64,000 nt of DNA from Saccharina japonica (Eukaryota; Sar; Phaeophyceae; Laminariales; Laminariaceae): NCBI GenBank assembly GCA_008828725.1, contig MEHQ01002098.1, forward strand, positions 221,331-285,330. The letters run 5' to 3'. A program made the translations under genes and the position numbers. Below, one piece after another: positions 54,815 to 64,000 of this stretch (positions within the stretch are counted from its first letter, which is position 1; every line of letters starts with the position of its first letter). The notes under the pieces were generated by a model. The model worked only from the letters and a program-made list of their open reading frames with translations, was not told the DNA's origin and did not search any database.

Positions 54815-55186
54815 CTGCGAGGATGAATTTGATTGTGGCGGATCTACCAACGGTCGGAATGGCAGCTCGCTGCGTTCGGTGGCGTTTATATCCAAGCTGT
54901 AAAGTACCACCGCTTTGACCCTGCGACCTGCTCATGAACGTGCATAAATATGTGTATAGGCTCAAAACCAAAGACAAGGAACTCAACAAAAGGGACGCAA
55001 GCGGTCAAGCAAGTACAACTACAGTACAGTAGGTGCGATACACGGAGAAGCAACTATGAAATATAATCGTGAATACAGGTATAGTCAGCCAGGTCCAAGT
55101 CCTTGCCTTGTCTCTTTCTCTAAGGGACCTCAACCTAACGTTGGACAGGGCAGACGCCGGGCAACTTCACTTTGGCGAGCCCCAGC

Positions 55187-55912
55187 AGAAGATGACGGAA
55201 TGTGCGAAAAGTGCTGTAATTCTGGACGGGAAAATATCGAAGTACGTTGATATTTTACAAGGAGTTGCACAGGGGTGTACGCTATCACCTAACATACTCA
55301 AGGTATATATTGTTGACATGATAGTAGCAGTGGAAGCATAATTGCAGGGGGCTACGGTGGGGGAAGACACGGTATCGGGATTAATGTTTGCGGAATAGTT
55401 CCTGAGCTTGTCAGGAAACCACGAAGGACTGCAGAAACAATTAGACAAGGCACTAGAGTAAACTAGGAAGTGGAAAGTGACGGCGAACGTTAAACAGTGC
55501 GGAGACGGTGTATGTAACGAAGACAACGAGAGTTCGGTAACTTTGAAGTGGAAGTGGGGAGAAGGTGGATTACCGATCGTAGACCAGTATATATATACCT
55601 TGGAGTAGATATCTCAAAATGTTATTCTTGGGGTTCACACACAACCAAAGTAATAACACAAAGTGAAGCGCACGTAGGCAAGATGGAAGCGATGGTAATA
55701 TACTTGCATCTTGACACTACTGTAGCATTATGAAATGTATCCGGATCAATGTTGATTGTACGTAATGTGGAATATGCAGTAGAAGCATGCAAAGGGAACG
55801 CAAAGTACGTGAACCGGCTGGAAACAGTAAAAAAAAAAAAAACAAAAAAAAAAAAAAGAAGAAAAAAAAAAAAAAAAAAAAAAAAAATAAAAAAAATAAA
55901 AGGAAAAAAAAC

Positions 55913-55943
<31 letters not shown>

Positions 55944-56350
55944 AAAAGGGCAATATAGTAAAGAACATGCCTCATACATACGAAGTTGCCAGCCAAGGCC
56001 GATAGAGCTATATGGGAGAAAGTAACCAAAAGCGTGAGTTGGAATATGGTGGGAAAGCGTAGTCGAGAAAATATGTAGGGATATAGGAGGACATACTGGC
56101 CATATAGAGGAGTTGGGAGGGTACAAGACAGGAGCAAAATAAAGGATAGAAATAAGGTAAAAACTAGCGCTAGAAAAGGTGGAAGGGGGGGAACACTCAG
56201 AGATGTACGAGGGGTTGAGAGAAGGCAGAGAAACGAAAACGTATTTGCACGGCCCAATGAACATCGCGAAAACCCTGAAACTGCGATTTCCAGTAGGGAA
56301 CCTGGACCTGCCAGAAAGAAGAAGGAGGTATACGAGTAGCCTCGAGGAAT
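55187..56350 (+). mobile_element. Decayed non-LTR (LINE) reverse transcriptase
   Basis: The plus-strand frame reads DILQGVAQGCTLSPNILK, the RT motif preceding the catalytic box. It continues with GLMFAE then a stop where the F/Y-A-D-D catalytic Asp pair should be, and then QYIYLGVDIS. It is full of stops and interrupted by a long A-rich insertion. Similarity resumes weakly after the A-rich stretch. It lies antisense in the presumed 5' intron of the minus-strand kinase gene. The exact 5' end and 3' tail are not visible. Confidence 0.7.
55831..55942 (+). repeat. A-rich low-complexity tract (~110 bp)
   Basis: Almost pure A with scattered C, G and T. It lies inside the RT-like region, not at its end, so it is an expansion or later insertion and not the element's poly-A tail. 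Confidence 0.85.
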
Positions 56351-56876
56351 AGGATGTACATGCACAGATGTGCCATTGTAATAAGGCAATAGAGAGCAGA
56401 ATTCACACACGACGTGGGAGAATGTGAAATGTACAAGGAGAAACGGGATTTGTTAAAACAAACTGAGATGAGTGAAATAGACATGTGACATGCAGAAGTT
56501 TGGTACACTACTAGTAGATAGTACCGAGAAAACAATCGCTATCTAAGGAGGTGGATGGTGGCCACAGGCGGCGAAACAGAAAAGGGATACGATTAGCAAA
56601 CAATTTATTTGTAATATTGGAAACAACGCAATGGGCGCTCAACCGTTGGAGGTGTCTCTATTAGAAGTAGGAACGGTGCTCCGTCGCAGAAGGCATACAT
56701 GGCCAATGGTTCAACGACCAAGGCAGGCAGCAAATGAGTACGCCCCCCCCCGCCCTCCCCAGCAGGCGTCAGCTACAATGACGTGCCTTCCCCAATATCG
56801 TTCACAAATACCAAACGATCGGAACATTTCGCGCTCAGCAAATACCCTCTCCCTTGACAATGTGTCGCGTGCTCAC

Positions 56877-57100
56877 CCTTTGCTTTTGTCGTATTTGCCT
56901 TCTTCCATGCGCGCGACCTTCAGCCCGATAACGTCTCTGATGCTCCTTCCCTTACCAACCGTGACCAGCATCGCTCTTTCTATTTCAGTACGAATCACGC
57001 CTGCTAAAGCGTCGGTGTCTCGGTCCGTCAAACCCACGCTCTCGGACTCCATACGGTTGAGCTGTTGCTTGATGTCCACCAGCATGGGCAACCCCAAGTC
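56877..57100 (-). CDS. Exon-like segment, unidentified, upstream of the kinase
   Basis: 224 nt between acceptor ACAAACAG and donor AAAGG/GTGAGC, open throughout. It encodes DLGLPMLVDIKQQLNRMES, then LTDRDTDALAGVIRTEIERA and KGRSIRDVIGLKVARMEEGK. Strongly helical and charged, with biased codon-like composition; I do not recognise the family. Its exit phase (2) does not fit the candidate exon at 54725-54814 directly, so an intermediate exon is needed if it belongs to the kinase gene. Confidence 0.45.
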
Positions 57101-58454
57101 CTGTTTGTAGCATTACACACATATGGAAACTCGTCAGCCGTGGGCCCGAGGTGTTGCAGGGTCCCTAGCCGCAAACCCGAAGGAGCTAGGGGAGGAATGA
57201 CGCGGTCTCTCGACAGTGAGGATCATACCTGCCAAACCAGAAATCAGCTAGAGTCTAGTCTGTGGCCGTCGGGGGATATCCAGGATGCCCGTCCTGAGTT
57301 GAGTGTGATGATCCTGCTAGACCATACCAGTAGGTCGCCGCTACGTAATACAGTCATCTGGTTTACGTAGCTCCAACACACAGCAGTATACCCTCGTGTG
57401 GTGCAGAAGGAAGCACGATGATAGTTTGCAGATTAATAGAAAAAAAACCGTGACACCAGGCGTAAGTTCGGGTCATCGGATGTTGCTGTTTATTCCAGAG
57501 CGCTCTGTTCGTAGTAATACCGTATACATCCTGATTTCTGAACCAGAACTGCACAGGAATTCACCTAACAACGACTTGACTGTTTGATCCCCCAACCGAG
57601 CATCGCTGGCCGTATTGAGTTAACTATCGCCTACATTACCGGCAAGCTGATACAACCTCTACACGCTATCACCTTCATCGCGCAATATATGTCATGGCTG
57701 CGGGTCATCACGGCGAGTCAAAGACTCCCGACCTCGAGCTACGACTGGTTTTCGGGATACAAGACCATAAACTACTTGCTACCTGGAGGATATAAGCCCC
57801 ACTAGGGTACCATGTATGGAGACGATTTGTCCTCAAACCAGTTGGCAGCACAATAAGCAGCACGAGGTACTGCATGCTCCTAGGGTCCCAAAACAAGCGC
57901 CCACCACAACTGTTCTACACTGCTGCCGTCGCGACTACTGAAACTGTTCGAGATGCGTCTACAGTACTAAGTAACTGTAGAACGATACTCCGGTGATGCA
58001 CCGTCGTAACGCCACCCGCTGCTGGCGTTCGACGCGGCGACAGAAAAACCTCGAGCCAAAAACACTCGAGTAGCTGATGTACGACAACACCAACTCGACG
58101 ACAAACGCTGCAATGCTTGCTAGGAGCTCTGCTGTGCGTAATTCACTGGGGGAGGTACGTACGAATGCGGGGGCGCACGAGAGGAGAAACCGAGTCTATT
58201 CGCGAGGAAAAAGGTTCTGCAGCCGGGTGAATCGGAGCAAGCCCTCAGTCGCCACCTTGGGAGCCTGTCGATGGTGGGCCGCACTGAATGATCGAGGCTG
58301 TGTGGCGTGATAGGACTTACGGAGTGAGTCCAGGCACACAGCACCCATTAAGAAGGTTCGAAGCACTCTCGTGTTGGATTTGGAGGAGAAGTGATCGCTC
58401 TCGGACGCCGGGCGTCGGTCACACTGCCAGTTACATCCTGGATCAAAACAGCTT
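57101..58454. other. No recognisable gene
   Basis: Only short open frames without motifs are present. GC-rich patches and a few TACTGTAG/CTACAGTA motifs (for example near 57960) occur. Confidence 0.4.
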
Positions 58455-58712
58455 CCGGAATGAACATGCCTTCTACCATATACGTATTCCACGTATTCCA
58501 CTGTACATGACAGTGCAATACTCACAGCTCGCAGTTGTACTCCGGACATACTCCACAGCCGCCTTGAAGGCCATTGATATACACATTAAGCAGGTATGTT
58601 GTTGAGCATACTCGGAGTACAGCTGTGAGATGCGAGTATCGCACGGTCATGTGCGATGGAATAAGTAAAATACGTTGTGGAAGAGGACATGTTAATTGCG
58701 GAGATACTTTGG
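58455..58712. mobile_element. Foldback element, ~125-bp arms
   Basis: The left arm (GAACATGCC...ACGTATTCC...TGTACTCC) and right arm (GGAGTACAGCTG...GGAATAAG...GGACATGTTAATT) are imperfect reverse complements around a centre near 58583. No TSD was resolved. Confidence 0.5.
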
Positions 58713-59014
58713 TCGAGGTTGTAAGAAACCTCTTCCACATCGAACATGTGCAGAACAATATGTACCACCTGCACCTTGACGACCTGTCACGTAGCAACGG
58801 AGTCAAGGGGATAATCGCTGGGCGTGGTGTCGCCGTGATAGCGGAGGCATGGACTGGCAATAACTGCGGCAAGAAGGCGCACTACGCGTGTATCTCCTAT
58901 AAGGACAAGGCGGACATCGCAACAAACAGGTGGCATAAAGAAAACCTGAGATCAACGGCCAGCGCAAAACAACAGTCCACGGCAAGCAGAAACACACGAG
59001 TCATTCAAGGGTAA
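58574..59014 (+). CDS. Unidentified ORF overlapping a foldback
   Basis: 146 codons. The first third is the right arm of the foldback. The rest reads VEVVRNLFHIEHVQNNMYH, GIIAGRGVAVIAEAW and AHYACISYKDKADI, which looks more protein-like than neighbouring frames. No family is recognised. It could be an exon, a fragment of a mobile-element gene, or chance. Confidence 0.25.
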   Translation: MIYTLSRYVVEHTRSTAVRCEYRTVMCDGISKIRCGRGHVNCGDTLVEVVRNLFHIEHVQNNMYHLHLDDLSRSNGVKGIIAGRGVAVIAEAWTGNNCGKKAHYACISYKDKADIATNRWHKENLRSTASAKQQSTASRNTRVIQG

Positions 59015-61580
59015 AATACATATCCAAGGGCGCCATTTGGCACCGGTGGTGCTCATTACACATGACTGACTCTCACAGCAACACGAACTGTTAGGAGCAG
59101 AGAGCTCCGCGCCAATCACAAAACGGTGTCGTTCACGTCTCCTATGAGGTGAGTGCAAGTTACCTTCCTGCTGCTACCGACGACAAGCCCTCCCTAAACT
59201 TCCGTGACGGCTTCGGTGAGGGACTCGCGAACACATAACTGGTGGCTGACAGTGGCGGACGCGGTTTGCATCCCATCGCCTACGGATTCAGGATGCTGGT
59301 GGGTAGTGGTGCGTGCGTGGGATCAATTCGTAGACGGCGGGCTATTCCTAGGACGGTGACACGGCGCGAGGGACTGGCCGAAGCGGAGAGAGTCGACGAT
59401 CACTGTAACCGCCGATAAAGAGAAGGTATTCGTACAATCAACTGACGCCGTCTGGTGATATATCATCGACCAGGCTGGTGTACCTGGCCCATTACGCATG
59501 TCAGCCGCAGCCTTTTCTGAGCTGGAACGCAACCTCTTCTTTGCCAAGTCCATGAAGTCGGGGGTGAACACCGTCCGCAAGGTGGGAAGTCCCCACCTGC
59601 AGTTCGACAACTATATTCCGCTCCCACTGGAAGAAGGAGAGTATTGGCCTTTGCTCGTACTATGTATAGGTTCGCGCCCTCGGCGGCACGATCGAGATGC
59701 CCTCAACAACACCCGGGTGTGTCCGTAACGACAACGCCCCAAAATAGCAGGATATCCGGGTGTGATAGGCAGGCGCTCCCGACTATGACCAGGTGTTGTC
59801 CCAAAGGACGGCAACGTCACGTCGGAGGAGGCTACGGCTGCTGAGACTAAGCGCCCATAAATTCAAACCCGGGCCATGCTGCATGGGGACACGAAAAACC
59901 AGCTGGAGTTGGACACGAAGTCGCCAGCAGCGGGAGAACCGTCACCAGGTGGTGGAGAACCCCCACCACGGACCGAGACGCCATCACCAGGGGATGAAAC
60001 ATAATCAAGATAAACTGGAACTTTGTCATCAAGGGCTGTGAAACCTTCACCAGAGGCCGCATTGGCATTATCAAGAGTCAGCCCTGCTATTTCGCCCGGG
60101 ATCACATCTGCCATACCACCCGGGGTCGTACATGGTGCTTCGGCTGAGGTCGCACCGGGTGCACGGCATCACGTGGCCGCCAGTACAAGATTCAATCAAC
60201 ACATCGAAAACACCTGCGACGTCTCGCTTACCATGAAAATACAAGCGGCAAAGCTACAGGCTAAGTTTGTGGATTCGCAACGCCGGTAGAAATGTATTTA
60301 TGAAGTACGAGGCTTTCATGTGCACCACCTCCAGCCCTGACTACAAACGAGTATCGGAGAAATAAATTAGGTGGTGAAAATTACCAACAAGGTACCAAAT
60401 TGTCGTCCACTTCCCGGGAAAGCATTGCCTGGGGTCGCTGGGCTACATTCCAGGCCGTTATCCTGTGTCAAGTGTGAGCAAACTGTGTGGTATGTCTTAC
60501 ACCCCCTGCATAATGTAGATGTCTCCCAACTACTCGCTTGGGCTGTTGCCACCAAGCCTTTGAAACGAAAAGCCTGATGGTCATCGGGGGGCGTACAGGG
60601 GTTACATACACGAAGTACGTACTATAGGAGAAGGGGAGGGGCACAGTTTAGTCGGTGCCGGGGAGAATATGACACGGAAGTTGTATGTACAAGAACCAGT
60701 CCAGGGCAAGCAAATGTGTGACACAAACTAGCCCTCGTGACCAAGGTCCGACAACGACCACGTAGATATCTATACACCCAGAAAAGCATTGCAGAGGGAC
60801 GGGGGGAGAGAAACATAATATGTCAGCCGAGTCACTAACAACAGTGCGTGGGAGGCCGGCGAATTCAGAGTTTTCGCCTGAAGGAGTGATAGCTGGCTTG
60901 CGTTCATATGAAGATGTTGCAACGGAGCTATGTCGTACTTCAGCCCGGTATTTCCCCAGCATGCCCCTCTTAGATCGAGGGCCAATACATAATTAGTAGA
61001 TAAATTCCTTACATGTTAAGCTTCAATAAAGGAAGAGAAATGAGTTATGTGAGTACTGAATGACTACAGTAGTCCATCCGTGGATGTGGTCCATGTAACT
61101 TCTTTTAGAAATGATTCGAGAAGCGAGCAGCACCGAAACGTACGCCAACGGGGGTCGTGGGTTGCGCAGATGAGCACATGTCACGCAAAACGCTTCCCCA
61201 AACCGGCAAGCTAACAGTGTCGCGAGTTGTTTAGGAGGGTGCCCTGTTTTCCAACCCACCCGCCGGTACGTTCGAAGGAATGTCTCGTACTTGAGTGACC
61301 CCTCCTATCGCACTCTGTTCTCGTGCGCGATCGAGCTCTCCATGAGATAAGCAACAAGAAGAACTTTACCAAGAAGAAGCGTGCCATCCCTGTGTCCTGT
61401 CCTGTCGGACTGCCTTTCCTTCATAGCACCAATATAAAAACGGAACCTCACAAACGTTCGCTAGTTCTATCACGGGTCGTTGGAGTATGAATACGACGTA
61501 CCGTAAAAAGTGAAATTGCGATAACGCGAGAGGTAATCAATCACAACAAAACGGCTCAAGACATAACAAAACCAGAGTAT
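59015..61580. other. No convincing gene
   Basis: Besides the weak exon candidate at 59484-59596, a Pro/Gly-rich open stretch (59880-60288, plus) with repeated SPGxxxP-like units is seen, broken by stops. It has no recognisable domain. Confidence 0.35.
59484..59596 (-). CDS. Weak exon candidate
   Basis: 113 nt between CTGCAG and CCAG/GTACAC. It encodes TVFTPDFMDLAKKRLRSSSE then KAAADMRNGP, basic and helical. Possibly a distant 5' exon of the kinase gene; support is only splice-like borders and an open frame. Confidence 0.2.
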
Positions 61581-61587
61581 TTTTTAC

Positions 61588-61794
61588 CTCGCAGAAGTGT
61601 TCTGAAACCGACAGAAGATCCAATACATGATGTTTGTAAACCCTTCCTTTAGCCTCAAAGCGCTCAAATAGTTTGGCGAAACACCAACTCGCCCCTACTC
61701 GACAACATACTGCTGAAAGTTCCGGCGTGCCTATATAAATGAGTGTCTTCGGATCGAAATCCTCACAGCTTGTCATGGTTTGAAAACATATTAT
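61588..61794 (-). CDS. Weak exon candidate
   Basis: 207 nt between ATTTGCAG and GCGAG/GTAAAA, open throughout. It encodes CEDFDPKTLIYIGTPELSAV and KLFERFEAKGRVYKHHVLDL. Composition is protein-like but the family is unknown. Confidence 0.25.
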
Positions 61795-63300
61795 CTGCAA
61801 ATATTTTAACGAATTGATGTTTATTGAAATCCCTCTTTCATGTTTTCCACTTCGCCCATTGCCGAGAGCGTTTAAGGTCTGGCCGCAAGCTGTGTTGACT
61901 AAATAGGGACCGTCTGATCTGTCTGCTGGGTCTTCTACTTGAAATATGTTTGTCCCTCCGCTCCTCTCCTGTGCTATTTATAAAACAAAAACGCGCAAAT
62001 TCGTTCCCGTTCTCCACGTCGAAATAAGCTTTCTCGTGAGGGAAAACCATTTTTTAGAAAATACGAAACATCAGCACAAAAGGGAGGTCAAATACAAATT
62101 CGTGCACAATCAGACAGCGGCACACTATTCGTCAACATGTAGCCGGGTCAAGATTGAAAATGTGTGTACACATATGCATAAGTACTGTAAAACTGAACAA
62201 TGGCCGCTGCAAAACAAACTAACATGTTATTCATGACCACAAGGTGCAGGCAGCAGCGGGACCAGAAGGCGTCAGGGCTTCGCCCCTGGGGGGTACAGGG
62301 CCTTTCCTATGTTGCAGCGGAGACTCACTACGGCGGCGTTTTTGCTGTTGTTTGACAAATCGGGGCCTGTCTCTTGTATTATCCTTTTCCTTAAAAGGTA
62401 TCCCGTACTCTGTCTGTATGGCTGGAAACCAACCGCAAGCTACGGAGCCATTATCCCGTGAAGGCGGCCGCCACATCGTCTGCGATATCACCACGGCCAC
62501 CCGACGCCTTTAGCGTGTGGCGTTTAGAATATGGCACAGTTCCCCTGCAGCACTTGGCACCGTGCGTACTTATTATACGATACTTCTCGCGGTGCGGTTA
62601 CGCCCAGCTGAGCGAGGGCTGATTATTTACTAACTGTGCGGTCCTTGTGGGGGTGCACAGCAGTACTACTGCGTTTCTGTGTACACACTGAGCTGCCGGA
62701 CGTAGTGACATGGACGTATAATGGTCCCGCTTATAGTGCCCTTCCCGCACTATTGTAGGACCGGCATCCGCACTATCAGCTATTGCCAGACGAAGCCGTG
62801 GCAAAACGATTTTGACCGCGCCAAAGCGGGACCCCCCGCACTATTGAGGGACCACTCGTTCGACCGTAGTGCGCAGGAAAATTCTCGAGGGCTAAACTCC
62901 GACTAAAGAATCGAACCGCACAACCCTTACCCTAACCCCAAACATGACCACACTATTATCAATAATGACATGTAAAATTCCCGTAAATATCCTACGGGAC
63001 AGAATGGGAATACTACTACTGTGCGCACAGGGCAGCCAGGTTAGATGGCCTGAGATGGTTATTAATAGTGGATATACGGCAACGTTATGAAAGTAAATAA
63101 ATAACTACGAAGAAGGTCACGTGGCGCAACGATTTTGAAAGGATTTTCTGCGGGGCGAGAATCCGACGGAAACATCGAAGCACGAAGGGCAGCCGAACTT
63201 GAAGGTGCGCGAGACAGCCTTCACGCACGCCCAAACGCTACGAGTAGCGAATGGTATACAGCAGTGTAATCATACAAACAGCTGTACAGCAGTAGTAGTA
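61795..63300. other. No convincing gene, repeat-like sequence
   Basis: CCCGCACTATT-type short repeats lie near 62745-62850 and a CCCTAACCC-like run near 62930. An open minus-strand stretch (61838-62050) with AYFDVENGNEFARFCFIN looks protein-like but has no splice or domain support. Confidence 0.35.
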
Positions 63301-63462
63301 GGGGACATCTAATAGGAAGCAGGCTTTAAGAATGCCAGGCTGATATTTGGAGGAAAATAAGAAATTCGGGAGTCGGTTTCTTGAAAATTAGTGTAGAAAT
63401 CACCCTCTCTCCAATAAGAAATTCGTATTGGACCAGCTTTCCTGTTTCTTATTAGGTGTCCC
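63301..63462. mobile_element. 162-bp MITE
   Basis: The left end GGGGACATCTAATAGGAAGC and right end CTTATTAGGTGTCCC are inverted repeats of about 22 bp with three mismatches. GTA flanks both sides (63298-63300 and 63463-63465), compatible with a 3-bp target duplication. Inside, AATAAGAAATTCG is repeated. It has no coding capacity. Confidence 0.6.
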
Positions 63463-63623
63463 GTACTGTACAGCAGTACTATTCAAAAATATGTATAGAA
63501 GGGGGTTTCGTCTGATGCCACCCGCTCAATAAGGGAATCGAAATACTTCAGTGTAGTGCCTGACAGTGGGCATTGGAAGGGCGTATACTTGATTCTGTGG
63601 GATAGTATTTATTGTGTTATTAA

Positions 63624-63778
63624 TAGTATCGCAATCGAATGAGTAACATTCGCGTTGCTAGTCTCCGGTCTTACTAAAAAATATGTGTTGAAAAAGGGCC
63701 ATTATTATCGAGCAAGTTTTGTCCAAGTGTTAGTATCGCAATCGAATGAGTATCATTCGCGTTGCTAGTCCCCAGTCC
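63624..63778 (+). repeat. Two ~48-bp direct repeats with internal palindrome
   Basis: TAGTATCGCAATCGAATGAG through CATTCGCGTTGCTAGTC occurs at 63624 and 63731. Each contains the near-palindrome CGAATGAGTAACATTCG, nested in GCAA..TTGC. Confidence 0.75.
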
Positions 63779-63869
63779 TGAAAACAATTGCAAGTCTTTG
63801 TCCTGCGTTTTTCCCGCGGGCTCAGGGGTAGTTCCTCGTTGTCTTCAATGTTGCACAGATAGATGTTGC

Positions 63870-64000
63870 TCCGAGTACCTTGGAGTAAAGCAAGCAGTAT
63901 TGGCGATATAACACTTCAGGTACTTCGTGTACTCAAAGTATTTCGGGGTTCAATACTCCGGGATACTGCTCGTACTCGGAGTATTTCGGGTATGAACACT
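63870..64000 (+). repeat. TACTCGGAGTAT-type repeats, copy 2 (runs off the window)
   Basis: Closely matches 43340-43470, including ACTTCAGGTACTTCG and ATACTCCGGGATACTGCTCG. Confidence 0.75.

Noticed and set aside
55749-56005. Lysine-rich (plus) and phenylalanine-rich (minus) open frames
   Set aside because: They are translations of the A-rich tract within a decayed LINE.
1-64000. CRISPR arrays, bacterial operons, rRNA or complete tRNA genes
   Set aside because: No regularly spaced repeats, no ribosome-binding sites and no complete cloverleaf were found. Introns and retroelements show eukaryotic nuclear DNA.

Overview
The window is nuclear DNA from a eukaryote, most likely a brown alga (Ectocarpus-like stramenopile). 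The reasons are spliceosomal introns of about 0.5-2 kb with clear GT..AG borders, genes split into many tiny exons, one leucine-rich repeat (LRR) per ~72-nt exon, an LRR N-terminal domain of a type I associate with brown algal LRR proteins, relics of Ty1/copia and LINE elements, and several small foldback elements. The organism call is an inference from gene style; no species marker is present.

The layout is two related blocks in convergent orientation. Block 1 (+ strand, 1-~9400) holds the C-terminal half of a tyrosine-kinase-like (TKL) protein kinase gene (512-1940, its start lies outside the window), followed by an LRR gene (2456-8800) with an N-terminal domain exon and seven LRR exons. 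Block 2 (- strand, ~54800 down to ~19840) holds a nearly complete paralogue of the same kinase (54814-49291), followed by a paralogous LRR gene (48885-19844) with the same first six LRR modules, then eight more. Kinase exons have identical lengths in both blocks and most LRR exons pair one to one, so the kinase+LRR pair was duplicated as a unit.

Block 2 is about four times longer. The intron between LRR4 and LRR5 is 0.64 kb in block 1 but 7.6 kb in block 2. The extra length is a compound A-B-A'-B' structure: a long inverted repeat (37756-40111 and 41997-44602) that has copied the LRR4 exon into antisense orientation, with a 1-kb direct repeat at its centre and left edge. The central copy is itself interrupted by a 901-bp element with ~70-bp terminal inverted repeats and a 9-bp target duplication, which contains a further foldback. 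A two-exon LRR doublet was also duplicated within block 2 (29197-28619 and 25388-21289).

Between the blocks (9.4-19.8 kb) lie dispersed repeats, a decayed Ty1/copia element (14.7-17.7 kb) and sequence without recognisable genes. Right of the kinase (54.8-64 kb) are a decayed LINE reverse transcriptase, a few isolated exon-like segments, and small foldback elements.

The kinase and LRR genes look like a linked receptor and signalling pair, possibly for recognition of pathogens or other partners. That role is inferred from domains and from what is known of brown algal LRR families. The sequence directly shows the exon modularity, the lineage-specific gain of LRR exons and the antisense exon copy.
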